Assembly (NCBI GenBank): GCA_016709305.1
Contig: JADJNA010000024.1
Coordinates: forward strand, 1-64,000
DNA from: Candidatus Villigracilis saccharophilus
GTDB taxonomy: Bacteria; Chloroflexota; Anaerolineae; Anaerolineales; Villigracilaceae
Length of the DNA: 64,000 bases
Reading direction: 5' to 3'
Part shown: positions 38,954 to 48,366 of the stretch, in pieces
Layout: each line of letters starts with the position of its first letter
How positions within the stretch are numbered: position 1 is the first letter of the stretch
Program-made: the position numbers and the translations under genes
The notes under the pieces: generated by a model
What the model saw: only the letters and a program-made list of their open reading frames with translations
Database searches by the model: none
What the model was told of the DNA's origin: nothing

Positions 38954-38980
38954 TTGACAAATGTGCAAAATAGTTATAAT
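38954..38980 (+). promoter_or_regulatory. Strong promoter of the second Lrp/AsnC gene
   Basis: A perfect TTGACA (38954-38959) and a perfect TATAAT (38975-38980) are spaced 15 bases apart. The expected start of transcription falls at about 38987-38989, which is the GTG start codon itself, so the message is probably leaderless. Confidence 0.75.
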
Positions 38981-38988
38981 ATTGAGGC

Positions 38989-39456
38989 GTGGAAAGCTCG
39001 ATCAGCATAAATCAACTCGAAAACCTAGACTCGATCGACCTGTACCTCATCGAGGCTCTGCAAAAAGATGGCCGCGAGGCGTTTGCTCAGATCGCCGATC
39101 AGCTCAAGGTGTCGCCAGGGATGATCCGCCAGAGATATAACCGCCTCGTCGAATTGGGATATCTCAAAGTGGTCGCCGTCACCAACCCGCTGATGATGGG
39201 TGTCCGCAAAATGGCGATGATCGGCATTCGCACTGATGGCGGCAAATTGATGCAGGTGGCTGAAAAACTTTCCGAACTCAAGGAAGTCGTTTATCTGGTG
39301 ATCTTGAGCGGCCGCTACGACATCATGATCGAAGTCTTCTGCCGTGACCATGCGGAACTGCTCAGTTTCATGACCGAAAAACTTTCGACAGTGGACGGTG
39401 TGCGGGATACGGAATCTTTCATGCATTTGAAGATCGTCAAGGAAATCTATTTCTAG
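38989..39456 (+). CDS. Lrp/AsnC-family transcriptional regulator (second)
   Basis: 155 residues. The helix-turn-helix is 'EAFAQIADQLKVSPGMIRQR' and the RAM domain follows from about residue 75 with 'GVRKMAMIGIRTDGGKLMQ' and 'VVYLVILSGRYDIMIEVFC'. Start is GTG 38989; GAGG lies only one base before it, too near to act as a ribosome site, and the promoter suggests a leaderless transcript. It lies between the polyamine importer and the saccharopine-dehydrogenase-like gene and is a likely sensor of an amine or amino acid for these genes. Confidence 0.85.
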   Translation: MESSISINQLENLDSIDLYLIEALQKDGREAFAQIADQLKVSPGMIRQRYNRLVELGYLKVVAVTNPLMMGVRKMAMIGIRTDGGKLMQVAEKLSELKEVVYLVILSGRYDIMIEVFCRDHAELLSFMTEKLSTVDGVRDTESFMHLKIVKEIYF

Positions 39457-39555
39457 GAAATTCGCTTCATGCGGACCCTGGGTCTGCTGGGGCTTTCAAC
39501 AAACTTGTCTGCGTCCCAAACATTGAGGAAATGCAGAGTCAACCAAAAGGAAAAA

Positions 39556-39675
39556 ATGAAAGCGTTCGTTCGTAGTATCAAAAAAGTGGGGGATGCGTTT
39601 GTGAAGGTGTATTTAATGTCTCTTATGATTACTCTTAATTCAGATGGCCAAAACAAACTGCGTGACCGTTATTGA
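39556..39675 (+). CDS. Possible 39-residue small protein
   Basis: ATG 39556 is preceded by AAAGGAAAAA and encodes 39 residues with a basic start 'MKAFVRSIKKVGDAF', a hydrophobic middle 'VKVYLMSLMITL' and a polar end. It would be an amphipathic or membrane-associated peptide. A strong terminator follows 11 bases after the stop, which supports a real transcript end, though that transcript could simply be that of the regulator. No family recognised. Confidence 0.4.
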   Translation: MKAFVRSIKKVGDAFVKVYLMSLMITLNSDGQNKLRDRY

Positions 39676-39686
39676 ACATGTAGTTG

Positions 39687-39720
39687 CTCAAGCCGCCGGG
39701 GACGGCGGCTTGAGTTTTTT
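39687..39720 (+). terminator. Rho-independent terminator
   Basis: A perfect eleven-base stem (39687-39697 with 39704-39714), loop GGGGAC, followed by TTTTTT. It ends the transcript carrying the second Lrp gene and the small reading frame. Confidence 0.92.
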
Positions 39721-39777
39721 CATCGTAATCTAACTCGCGGCGTCGCGGGTTAAAAAACAAACGGAGAATGGATCGTC

Positions 39778-40983
39778 ATGAAAGTCTTGTTAGTTGGTGT
39801 GGGTGGAGTTGGTGAAGCAATTGCGGCGATCGCAAAGCCGCGCGCGTGGATGGAGCAAATGGTGCTTGCCGATTACAACGTCAAGCGTGCCAGGGAAGTG
39901 CAGAAGAAGCTCGGACAGAACAAGCGCTTCCCAGTTGAATTCATTGATGCCAGCAAGAAATCTGAGATCGTAAAACTCGCAAAGAAATACAAAGTGGATA
40001 TGATCATGAATGCGGTTGATCCGATCTTCAACGAGCAGATATTCGATGCCGCATATTCCGCTGGCGTGACCTATATGGACATGGCGATGACCTTGTCTAC
40101 ACCGCATGCGAAGGACCCGTTCAATAAGTGCGGAGTCAAATTGGGAGATTATCAATTCGCCAAAGCCAAAGATTGGAAGAAGAAGAAACTCCTCGCACTG
40201 GTCGGCATCGGCGTGGAGCCTGGCATGGCGGATGTCTTCGCCCGTTATGCCGCTGATCATCTTTTCGATGAAATTGAAGAACTTGGTATCCGTGATGGAG
40301 CGAACATTGCCATTGAAGGCTATGAGTTCGCTCCTAATTTCTCGATCTGGACCACGATCGAAGAATGTTTGAATCCGCCCGTGATCTGGGAAAATGGAAA
40401 ATGGTTTACGACCGCGCCGTTCTCTGAACCCGAGGTCTTTGATTTCCCCGAGATCGGCCCCGTGGAAATTGTCAACGTGGAGCATGAAGAAGTTCTGCTC
40501 ATGCCGCGCTGGGTGAAGACCAAGCGTGCCACGTTCAAGTACGGCCTCGGTGACCAGTTCATCGGTGTGCTCAAGACTTTGCATATGCTTGGCCTGGATA
40601 ACAAAGAGAAGATCAACGTCAAGGGTGTGCAGGTTGCGCCGCGGGATGTTGTGGCGGCATGTCTGCCCGACCCTGCTCATCTCGGTGAGAAGATGTCAGG
40701 CAAGACCTGCGCTGGTACGTGGGTCAAGGGCGTGAAAGATGGCAAGCCGCGTCAGGTGTATCTCTATCAAGTAGCTGATAACAAAGCCTGTATGGATGCG
40801 TGGGGCTGTCAGGCAGTTGTGGCGCAGACCGCTTTCAGCGCGGTGATCGCCATGGATCTCCTTGAGCACAGTGTCTGGAAAGGTGTGGGCGTTCTCGGCC
40901 CCGAGGCTTTCCCGCCCGATCCATTCATGGAAAAAATGGAAGATTACGGCTTCCCCTACGGGATGAAGGAAATGGCTGTCTAA
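39778..40983 (+). CDS. Saccharopine-dehydrogenase-family oxidoreductase
   Basis: 401 residues. The N-terminal Rossmann domain opens with 'VLLVGVGGVGEAIAAIAKPR' and is followed by 'VDMIMNAVDPIFNEQIFDAA' and 'MDMAMTLSTPH', then 'LALVGIGVEPGMADVFARYA', the conserved region of the saccharopine dehydrogenase / carboxynorspermidine synthase fold. Members reduce or oxidise a C-N bond between an amino acid and an aldehyde or oxo acid. In this setting a role in lysine or polyamine turnover is plausible, for example carboxy(nor)spermidine or homospermidine chemistry, but the substrate cannot be told. It has its own terminator. Confidence 0.8.
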   Translation: MKVLLVGVGGVGEAIAAIAKPRAWMEQMVLADYNVKRAREVQKKLGQNKRFPVEFIDASKKSEIVKLAKKYKVDMIMNAVDPIFNEQIFDAAYSAGVTYMDMAMTLSTPHAKDPFNKCGVKLGDYQFAKAKDWKKKKLLALVGIGVEPGMADVFARYAADHLFDEIEELGIRDGANIAIEGYEFAPNFSIWTTIEECLNPPVIWENGKWFTTAPFSEPEVFDFPEIGPVEIVNVEHEEVLLMPRWVKTKRATFKYGLGDQFIGVLKTLHMLGLDNKEKINVKGVQVAPRDVVAACLPDPAHLGEKMSGKTCAGTWVKGVKDGKPRQVYLYQVADNKACMDAWGCQAVVAQTAFSAVIAMDLLEHSVWKGVGVLGPEAFPPDPFMEKMEDYGFPYGMKEMAV

Positions 40984-40992
40984 ATGTAATAA

Positions 40993-41030
40993 AGCGGATA
41001 AACGTGAGAGCGTTTATCCGCTAATTTTTT
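40993..41030 (+). terminator. Rho-independent terminator
   Basis: A perfect twelve-base stem (40993-41004 with 41011-41022), loop TGAGAG, then AATTTTTT. It lies nine bases after the saccharopine-dehydrogenase-like stop. Confidence 0.92.
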
Positions 41031-41108
41031 GTGGCCTGAAGCATCTCCAGCTTAATGAAAGGAAGAGATTGCTTCATCGGAAAGTACATCTTCCTCGCAA
41101 CGACATAA
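41031..41108 (+). repeat. Short interspersed hairpin repeat, copy 2
   Basis: Contains 'cctgaagcatctcc', 'agagattgcttc' and 'cctcgcaacgacataa', in the same order as at 54517-54611. It separates the saccharopine-dehydrogenase-like gene from the permease. Confidence 0.5.
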
Positions 41109-41123
41109 AAATCGGAGGGCAAT

Positions 41124-42722
41124 ATGACTATGAAACCCGGGAATGGAAATGTTATCAATGCTGAAACCAAAAAGCTCAAGCGCGAATTAACGCTATTGCC
41201 GCTGTTTGGGTTGATCTATTTCACAGTCTGCGGCGGGGCTTTCGGAGCAGAACCAATGGTCGGCTGGTCGGGACCGGGACTGGCGCTGCTTCTATTTGTT
41301 TTGACGCCATTATTTTTCAGCATCCCCAATATGTTGATGGTACGCGAGATGCAATCCATGATGCCAGTGGAAGGTGGATATTATCACTGGCTGAAAGTCG
41401 CCTTTGGCCCCTTCGTGGGTTACATGGGCGGTTGGATGAATTGGGTGGTCTCATGGGTGGATGTATCCATTTACCCGGTGCTGGCCGCGTATTATCTGGG
41501 ATATTTCATCCCAGCCTTGCGGGAGGGTGCGACGATCGGCGGTGTGTTCGTTGACAGCACGTGGTTGTCCTTTTTGGTTGCGGTCACTTTAATATGGCTG
41601 GTCTCTGCGTTGAACGTGCGCGGCGCGCGTTTCTCTGGCCTGTTGACCAACTGGCTGGGCGTGCTGATGCTGCTGCCATTGATCGCGTTGACCATCATCG
41701 GATTCATGGCGTGGTACAAGAGCGGAACAACTGTTTCTCTGCCGTTCCTACCCGGCGGCGCGGAGGTGAATTTTAGTAACACCATCGGTGCGCTGAGCAC
41801 GGGTATCTTTGTGGCCATGTGGAACTTCATGGGCTGGGAACTGCCCGCTGCGGCCGGCGATGAGATCGTCAACCCCAAGCGGACATATCCATTGGCGATG
41901 GTGCTGGTATTGGTCGCTGCGATCGCGACATACGCTTTGCCGACGCTGGCTGGTTTGTATGGCGGCGCGGGTGAAGACGGACGTTATCAAATGTGGGGCA
42001 TCGAGGAGTACGAGAGCGGCGAAGGGATCGGGCCGGTGCTTGATGAGTATGGAGTCCCGGCGGAGCAGGCGCAAGCCTGGGGCGTGGATACGGCCAGTTC
42101 TGTCGGTTGGGAATTCCCCGATATTGCCCATGCGGTGGCTGATAAATTAACGGGTCAAAAGAATGGACCGCTCGCACTGATCATGGGCGGATTGGTAACG
42201 TTCTCGGCGGTGTTGAGCATGATCGGATTGTTCATCGGAAATGGCTTAGGCGGAACGCGTGTGCCCTTTGCCATGGCTGCGGATGGGATGATGCCGAAGT
42301 TCATGGTCAAGGTGCATCCGAAATATGGGACTCCATGGGTCGCGATCTTATTCTGCGGATTGATCTATTCGGTCTTCTCGCTTTCGGCATTCGCGGCGCT
42401 GGTGGTGATCGATGTATTCTTGAACATGCTGGTGTTGATGGCGGAGTTCTTCGCGATGTGGAAACTGCGCTTCTCCAGGCCTAATCTTGAGCGCAAGAAA
42501 GTGCCCGGCGGTTATTTTGGTTTGACGCTTGTGACGCTTGCTCCTGCGATGATCATCGGACTCGCGATTTACAGTCAATACACCGAAGAAGGCATGGCTT
42601 CCATTTCGTGGGCTTTGGGTGCGATGGTGATCGGCGCGATCCTGTATTTCCCGATTCGTATTTTTATCAAGCCGGGTGTGCCGGATGTTGATCCGTTCGT
42701 GGCGGGCGATGGGGCGGATTGA
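41124..42722 (+). CDS. APC-superfamily amino acid/polyamine permease
   Basis: 532 residues, about twelve helices. The first helix, with 'LTLLPLFGLIYFTVCGGAFG', holds the unwound glycine motif of APC transporters, and 'VREMQSMMPVEGGYYHWLKV' is the conserved loop after helix 2. A polar insertion of about 70 residues between helices 7 and 8 (about 285-355) is unusual. The C-terminus is acidic. A GGAGG site precedes the ATG. Context suggests import or exchange of an amino acid or amine of the same catabolic pathway. Confidence 0.88.
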   Translation: MTMKPGNGNVINAETKKLKRELTLLPLFGLIYFTVCGGAFGAEPMVGWSGPGLALLLFVLTPLFFSIPNMLMVREMQSMMPVEGGYYHWLKVAFGPFVGYMGGWMNWVVSWVDVSIYPVLAAYYLGYFIPALREGATIGGVFVDSTWLSFLVAVTLIWLVSALNVRGARFSGLLTNWLGVLMLLPLIALTIIGFMAWYKSGTTVSLPFLPGGAEVNFSNTIGALSTGIFVAMWNFMGWELPAAAGDEIVNPKRTYPLAMVLVLVAAIATYALPTLAGLYGGAGEDGRYQMWGIEEYESGEGIGPVLDEYGVPAEQAQAWGVDTASSVGWEFPDIAHAVADKLTGQKNGPLALIMGGLVTFSAVLSMIGLFIGNGLGGTRVPFAMAADGMMPKFMVKVHPKYGTPWVAILFCGLIYSVFSLSAFAALVVIDVFLNMLVLMAEFFAMWKLRFSRPNLERKKVPGGYFGLTLVTLAPAMIIGLAIYSQYTEEGMASISWALGAMVIGAILYFPIRIFIKPGVPDVDPFVAGDGAD

Positions 42723-42726
42723 GATG

Positions 42727-42779
42727 ACGTAAATAAAAACCTCGGAGTTCTTTCAGAACTCCGAGGTTTTTATTTACGT
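42727..42779. terminator. Bidirectional terminator between permease and amylase
   Basis: A perfect 25-base inverted repeat (42727-42751 with 42755-42779) with a three-base loop. A+T-rich arms at the base give T tracts for both strands. A second, smaller inverted repeat (TTAGTAGTAG / CTACTACTAA, 42779-42817) follows on the amylase side. Confidence 0.92.
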
Positions 42780-42822
42780 TAGTAGTAGAGGCAGGCTGAC
42801 CCCGCCCCTACTACTAATAAAA

Positions 42823-45800
42823 TCAATTGCCGCATGGAGCGACGTTGCGCCAGTTGAGCGTAGTGTCGTTCACGGTTTGAATTCCCGTGGCTCCGTAGCT
42901 GAGGGTCAGGATGCGGTTTCCAATTTCGCCGCAGACATTATCCTTTTCAACATGATCCCAATCGCCGAGGGTGTATTTGTATTCGATGGCTGTGGACTCT
43001 TTGCCAGTGAATGTGATCGTCCAGGTAGTGGCGTCCACGCGGGTGAGGGATACGCCACTGGGATTCCATTGGGGCAGGCCGCCATCCAGGCGATCCAGGA
43101 AGCCGGCAATGTAAACATTGCGCGCAGTTGCGTCTGTTGTGGCGGGGACAGTCAGATTGATGATCAGGGTAACTGTCCGCAATTGAGCGGTGCCGGTGAC
43201 TTCGCTTGAATTGGCTGAGCGATTGAAGGATTGATCCAGTGAGCGGACTACGTAATAATAGGTCGCGCCTTCGCTGACGGCTGCATCCATATAGGAAGTG
43301 CCTGTTACGCGTGAGATCATTGTATACGGACCGCCTGCTGTGGCAGAGCGCAAGACTTCAAAGCCATACAGCGAAGTGTCACCAACGATGGCGTCCCAGG
43401 CAAGGTCAATGCCGGCGGGAGAAGCGGAGAGAATATTCAAGCCGGTCGGGACTGTCGGGGCGGTTGTATCGCCGCTCGAAAGCACGGTCAGCTTCCCAGC
43501 TTGAACGGGATCGTACCCATTGCCAATGCCATCCAAATCGGCGTAGATCCAGCTTGTGCCGTTGGTGGTTGAATAGCGGTAGGCATAATCAAATGAACCA
43601 ACGGATTCAGGCTGCAAGCTGGCGACGAATTCATCGTTGTTGCCGGCGTTGCCGTTGAAGGAGGCGTCAACCCAGTTCCAGGTGGAGTTGCCGTTCGGGT
43701 TGCTGCCCGAAGGACCGAAGCCCAATTGCGCGAGCAGGCTGGGAGTTTGGCCTGGTTGATTGGTCTCGCCGTCGATCCAGACCTGGCCGTAGACGTTGTC
43801 GGTGCGACTGGTGGCGCTGACGGTGTGAGTCAATGCAGGCGGCCATTGCAGGTTGGCCCAGCCGATCACGAGATGCGGCAGCGCGCTGGACTCGTTGGAA
43901 TAGCCGCTTTCGTTGCCGTGGTTATCCATGGCGGTGACCACGTAGAAATACAGTTTGGAATTCACCAGACCAGAATCGTTGAAGGCGGGAGCAGCTAAAG
44001 CACTACTATTCAGCTTGACATATCCGCCGCCGCTGACGGGGCTGCGATAAATGTTGTAGCCAGTTGCGCCTGTGACCGCGTTCCATTCGAGGCTGACGGT
44101 CTGGCTGGCTTCGTTGGTGACATGCAAGCCGGTTGGATTGGATGTCGGCTTAAGGTCAACTCGCCCTGTGATGAGAATCAGACCACTTAATGGGTTGATG
44201 TTTCCAGTGATGGCACCGTTCGTTACTGTGACCTGATGCTGGCCACCGGACCCGACCACATACGCACGCAGCAAGATGACTCCGTCTGGCAGGTAGCCTG
44301 CGACAGGGATGCTGAAAGTTTGCGCCTGAGTTCCGCGGTTGACAATGACCACCGAGCCCTGGCTTTCGGTCTTGCGGCCATAGGCGATGATCTGCGAAGC
44401 ATCATCTGCGAGCAGGATGTTGAAGTCACCATTGACCAGTACATTCTGAGTCTTGCGCAGTCTGTTGAGCGTTTGATAATGTTTAAAGAGATCGGTCTTT
44501 TTTGTCTTGTCGAGCGACGGCATGGTACGACGGTCATCGGGATCATCGTCACCGGTCAAGCCGGCTTCATCACCGTAGTAGACGGTGGGAGCGCCGGGCA
44601 CTGTGAATTGGATCAACGAGGCAAGTTTCTGACGCTGAGTGCCTTCGGCGACATTGGCGGAGTTGAGTTCCTTGTCGGCGGTGGTTTCCTGACCGGGTGT
44701 GAGAGTCCAGCGGATGCGTTCGGTGTCGTGGCTATCTAGGAGATTCATCAGCGAGTAGTAGGCCGCATCGGGGTAATCCTCTCGAATGGATTCAAGACGC
44801 GCTGCAAACTCTGAGGGCAGGATCATCCGTCCGCTGTCACCAAAGCCTTTTGAGTCGAATCCCTGCGGGGCGAGTAATCCCAAAACGGAATCGCGCAGGC
44901 GGTAGTTCATGGTGGTGTCGGCACGATCACCGCGTAACATACGCAGGAGGGTGCTGTCTTTCTGCCAGGTCTCGCTGATGATGAACGCCTTGGGGTCGTT
45001 GCCCTTCACTTCAGCGCGGAAGGATTCCCAATAGCCGGCGGGGAAGGAGGAATCGCCCATGACATCCAAGCGCCAGCCAGCCGCGCCTTTGTCGAGCCAG
45101 TAGTTCGTGACGCTGTTGTTGTCCGTGATGAAATAGGCCTGGACCGCGGGCAGGGATTTGTTGAGCACTGGAATTGAGTCGAAGCCGAACCAGCCGTCGT
45201 AGGTGGCGGAGTTCGCGCCCGCGCTGCCGACGCAGGAACCCGTCCCTGCGGGAACATCATGGAAGGTGAACCAGCTTCGATACGGGGAGGTCAGCGACTC
45301 GCAGGCTCCCACGGCTGAGTAGTGGCCATATCTGTCAAAGAAAGCGGAATCCGATGAGAGATGATTGAAGACGCCATCCAGAACGATGTTGATGTTCTTT
45401 TCGCGGGCGTGCTTGACCAGATTATCCCAATCTTTTTGCGTGCCAAAGTAGGGATCGATCTTGTAATAGTTCTGGGTATCGTAGCCGTGATTGGAACCGC
45501 CATCAAAAATGGGGTTGAAATAAATGGTGGTGATGCCGAGTGACTTGAGATAATCGAGACCATCATCAACGCCCTTAAGATCGCCGCCGAAATAATCGCG
45601 TCCGCGCGGACTTTCCTTGGTGGGGCTGTAGTCGGGCGGAGTGGTATCGAAGCGCCACGGACAATTGGTTGCGCCATCGGTGTAGTTGCGGCAGTAGCCT
45701 TCGGGCAGTGTGCCCCATTTGAGTTTTATGACCGGGTCATCGTAGCGAACATCGCCGGTCTTCGGGTCATTGTTGTCGCGGCCATTGAAGAAACGGTCGG

Positions 45801-47004
45801 GGAAGATCTGATAAATGCTGGCGCCTTTCGACCAGGCGGGCGAGGTGAAGCTTGGGTCGTAGAACATGAGCGCAAAGCTCTGATCCACCGCTTCATCGCT
45901 GGTGGACCCGAGACCGCCATCGAGGGCAGCCGTGTTATCGGCGTAGAAATCTGTGTCGCTGCCGTCGGTGACGATGAAGCGATACCATAAATTATTGGGC
46001 GTCGTTTCGTTGAGCTAGGCCTGCCAGTAATCACAGGTGGAGGCTTCGAGACCAGCCTGATAGCAGGAGTCGGTTGCGACGAGAGACATGGGCAGAATGC
46101 GCTGACCGTTGGCGTTCAGATCGTAGACGCGCAAGGCAACACCGCTGACATCATTATGGAATGTGCGGAAGCGGATCAATACTGACGTGCCAGCCGTGAC
46201 TGCGCCGCTGGGCGTGCGATAGAGGGAATCACGCGAGTCGTGGCGCAGGCCATCCCACTCGACGTTGTTGTCCTGGCTCGGGCCGAAGCCGACCACGCTG
46301 ATGCTCGGAACATTGGTGGCGGCATTGAAGCTGAATGTGACTGTCCCGCCGACGCTGGGAACTGTGAAGGGGATGTTGTTCGCGCCGCCGCCCTGACCGT
46401 AGCTAACATCCCAGGTTTCATTGAGCGCAACCTTGCCTTCGTAACTGCCGGCCGGGATGGCCGTGGTGCTAAAGGTGTAAATGCCATCGCCATCAACATC
46501 CTGCAGCCAGGAGCGCAGACAATCGGGCTGCCAATCGCCGGGGCATCCCAGTTCGGATTGGAAACTGCCCGGAGCGACAGCGATGAGCGAGTTGACATTG
46601 TCGGTGATCCAATTGGATTTGTGATCGTAGTAAAACTTAACTGTTGAGATGGCCGCCAAATTGAGCGGGATGTTCGGCCCGCCGCGCAAGGCGTGCAGAC
46701 CGTAATCCTCAGTCCAACTGTCGTTAAGCGCAGCCTTGAATTCATAGCCGCCAGCGGGGATGGACCATGAGCCCTGCCAGACATCGTCCGCGGAGTCATA
46801 GGTGAGATGACTCGCGGCGCAGGCGGGATCCCAATCGCCGGCGCAGCCGACCTCAGTTTGAAGCGAGCCGACCAGCGTCACGCTGGAGGGATTTGGAGTA
46901 TTTGCGGCGAGTACGGATCGGGGCGCGATGACCCCCGCGATCAGAACCAACAAACCAAAGCAATTGAATAGCAGACGAGATAAATTTTTTCCCTTGAAAT
47001 TCAT
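42823..47004 (-). pseudogene. Secreted multidomain GH13 amylase/pullulanase, one in-frame stop
   Basis: 1393 codons in one frame, broken only by a TAG at 46015-46017. A Sec signal peptide ('LLFNCFGLLVLIAGVI', cleavage near 'VLAANTP') leads into two repeats of a pullulanase-type module ('VGCAGDWDPAC' and 'LGCPGDWQPDC'), then a beta-sandwich. The GH13 barrel follows with 'ASIYQIFPDRFFNGRDNND', the nucleophile in 'AAGWRLDVMGD', the acid/base Glu in 'FIISETWQ' and the third acid in 'LLDSHDTERI'. Fibronectin III-like segments and a C-terminal starch-binding module with 'IEYKYTLGDWDHVEKD' complete it. After the stop the frame continues 'LNETTPNNLWYRFIVTDGSD', so Glu or Gln was probably lost. It would degrade starch or pullulan outside the cell. 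Confidence 0.85.
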
Positions 47005-47055
47005 TATTTATTTCTCCTTACGATTATGTGGAGGAATGAAGATGGTTATAGTCTT

Positions 47056-47083
47056 ATTTTACTCACGAAGGTGAAGTTGTCAA
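47056..47083 (-). promoter_or_regulatory. Promoter of the amylase gene
   Basis: On the minus strand TTGACA (47083-47078) and TAAAAT (47061-47056) are spaced 16 bases apart. Transcription would start near 47049, about 45 bases before the ATG, and AAGGAG lies just ahead of that ATG. Confidence 0.7.
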
Positions 47084-47283
47084 TACAATTTACTGAGTTG
47101 TATGCAGAATTTCTGTATTCCATCCGCAGAGTTTGCGGATCGGCTACTCTGGCGGGCTTGCCAAAAGACTAAACCACGGAGCGCACAAAGATCACTGAGA
47201 GATTATTTTGCCACTCCCTATATTCAGTGGATGGATTATGATAACGCCAACGGATCGATCTATTTCAAACTAGGAGAAATCTT

Positions 47284-47484
47284 ATGCTTTCAGTTGAGAT
47301 CAAGGAAAATGATAAGGTGGTCGGTTTATTGTCCGCCGTTGAGAAGGCTTTCAAGACAGGCTCAAAGGGATATTTCGGGATGGGCAAGATCCAGATCGGC
47401 GAGAAGCGGTATCAGGTGCAAGTGCAGTTGGTGGAGATCGGGTCGAAGCCGAAGCCTGAGGAAGTGGCGTTAAAGGGGGAGTGA
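47284..47484 (+). CDS. Small soluble protein of unknown function
   Basis: 66 residues, preceded by TAGGAGAAATCTT, a good ribosome site. The sequence 'VVGLLSAVEKAFKTGSKGYF' and 'GKIQIGEKRYQVQVQLVEIG' suggests a small alpha-beta fold; the charged, lysine-rich composition indicates a cytosolic protein. I do not recognise a family. A hairpin 27 bases after the stop may end its transcript. Confidence 0.6.
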   Translation: MLSVEIKENDKVVGLLSAVEKAFKTGSKGYFGMGKIQIGEKRYQVQVQLVEIGSKPKPEEVALKGE

Positions 47485-47510
47485 AGCAGTTAGCGATTAG
47501 CTGTTAGTAT

Positions 47511-47542
47511 AAGACCTTCGAGGCGTTTATCTCGAAGGTCTT
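47511..47542 (+). terminator. Hairpin after the 66-residue protein gene
   Basis: A perfect twelve-base stem (47511-47522 with 47531-47542), eight-base loop. Only a short TTATTG follows, so termination strength is uncertain. Confidence 0.5.
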
Positions 47543-48181
47543 ATTGCAGGCATGATAATTTGTCTATAAATATTGTTACCAAACTGCTGCGTCTTCAGGT
47601 AAATCTTGTGTGTCAAAACTGCTAAATATAGCTGCATCAAGAACGCATGGCAAAACATTCGCTTGAATACATAAATCCCACAGAATATCGGATCAGAAGC
47701 AATAAAATTCCCCCTCTCCCAGGCGGCGGGGACTGAGCGGAATGGGGAAGTCTATTTGTTTGAGCCATTTGTTCACACGTGAGTCCAATACAAACTCATA
47801 TCGCATTCGCCCAGTGCTTGCCAGAAATTTAGCCAAAACCCCTTAAAAGCATGATTTATTAAGCGTGCTGCTTCGCACCCAAGTTGATAATGAGCTGGTT
47901 GTGTGTCTGCTTTCTTTGGTCAGGTAATTTGAGCAGGTAATTCTTTTTTTTCAACCCCCGGTTTTTAAGCACTTCAAGATTATATTTAACCCGCCCAGCA
48001 ATTCGAGGTCCAAATCTTATTCCACCAAACTCTTTGATCTCTTTATATCCTGTTGTGAGAATTCTGTTTGAAGTTTCATATTTAATTATTATTCATTGTT
48101 GGATTGGAAGTTATCATCGCTTATTCATTTTTAGTATGGTTAAAAGGTAAGCACTCCTCTGTCACTTTCGGAAAAGCCACG
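47543..48181. other. Long non-coding stretch upstream of the aldehyde:ferredoxin oxidoreductase
   Basis: About 640 bases without a convincing gene. The base composition is more A+T-rich than its neighbours. It contains a start-less open frame on the minus strand (47859-48092, separate entry) and otherwise nothing I can assign. Confidence 0.5.
47859..48092 (-). pseudogene. Possible remnant of a gene (start-less open frame)
   Basis: A 77-codon open frame ending in TAA (47859-47861) with protein-like composition: 'ETSNRILTTGYKEIKEFGGI', then 'RFGPRIAGRVKYNLEVLKNR', then a lysine-rich tail. There is a stop directly upstream and no ATG, GTG or TTG near its beginning, so it is not an intact gene. 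It may be the C-terminal leftover of a deleted gene. The family is not recognised. Confidence 0.35.
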
Positions 48182-48210
48182 TTGTCTTAAGTCCACCCGA
48201 CCTGTATAAT
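48182..48210 (+). promoter_or_regulatory. Promoter of the first aldehyde:ferredoxin oxidoreductase
   Basis: TTGTCT (48182-48187) and a perfect TATAAT (48205-48210) are 17 bases apart. The start of transcription would be near 48217, leaving an untranslated leader of about 150 bases. Confidence 0.6.
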
Positions 48211-48216
48211 TGAAAA

Positions 48217-48366
48217 AAACTTCTCAATCGTACCAACCCCAAAACTGAACCGCGGAGCAGAAGACCATAAAATCTTTGCGGTTGCCCCGGCACTGCCGCG
48301 CCAGGGAAAGTGTAGCGCTCTTGGCGGTAAAAAAGTACGTAGAGAAAAATCCAAACGGAGGACGCC
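48217..48366 (+). promoter_or_regulatory. Long structured leader of the aldehyde:ferredoxin oxidoreductase gene
   Basis: The leader contains at least two possible stems. AACCGC (48248-48253) can pair with GCGGTT (48278-48283), with AAGA/TCTT inside it. CGCCA (48299-48303) can pair with TGGCG (48322-48326). An A-rich stretch and CGGAGG follow before the ATG. The position ahead of a tungstopterin enzyme makes a cofactor-sensing RNA conceivable, but the first stem also resembles an intergenic repeat seen near 50424 and 58618. Confidence 0.35.

Noticed and set aside
39790..40680. Minus-strand open frame of about 296 codons opposite the saccharopine-dehydrogenase-like gene
   Set aside because: No start context or recognisable motif; explained by codon bias of the real gene on the plus strand.
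42823..45888. Separate catalytic amylase gene starting at the internal Met 45888
   Set aside because: The same frame is open upstream to the TAG and encodes the expected linking sequence, so the Met is internal to a larger protein.
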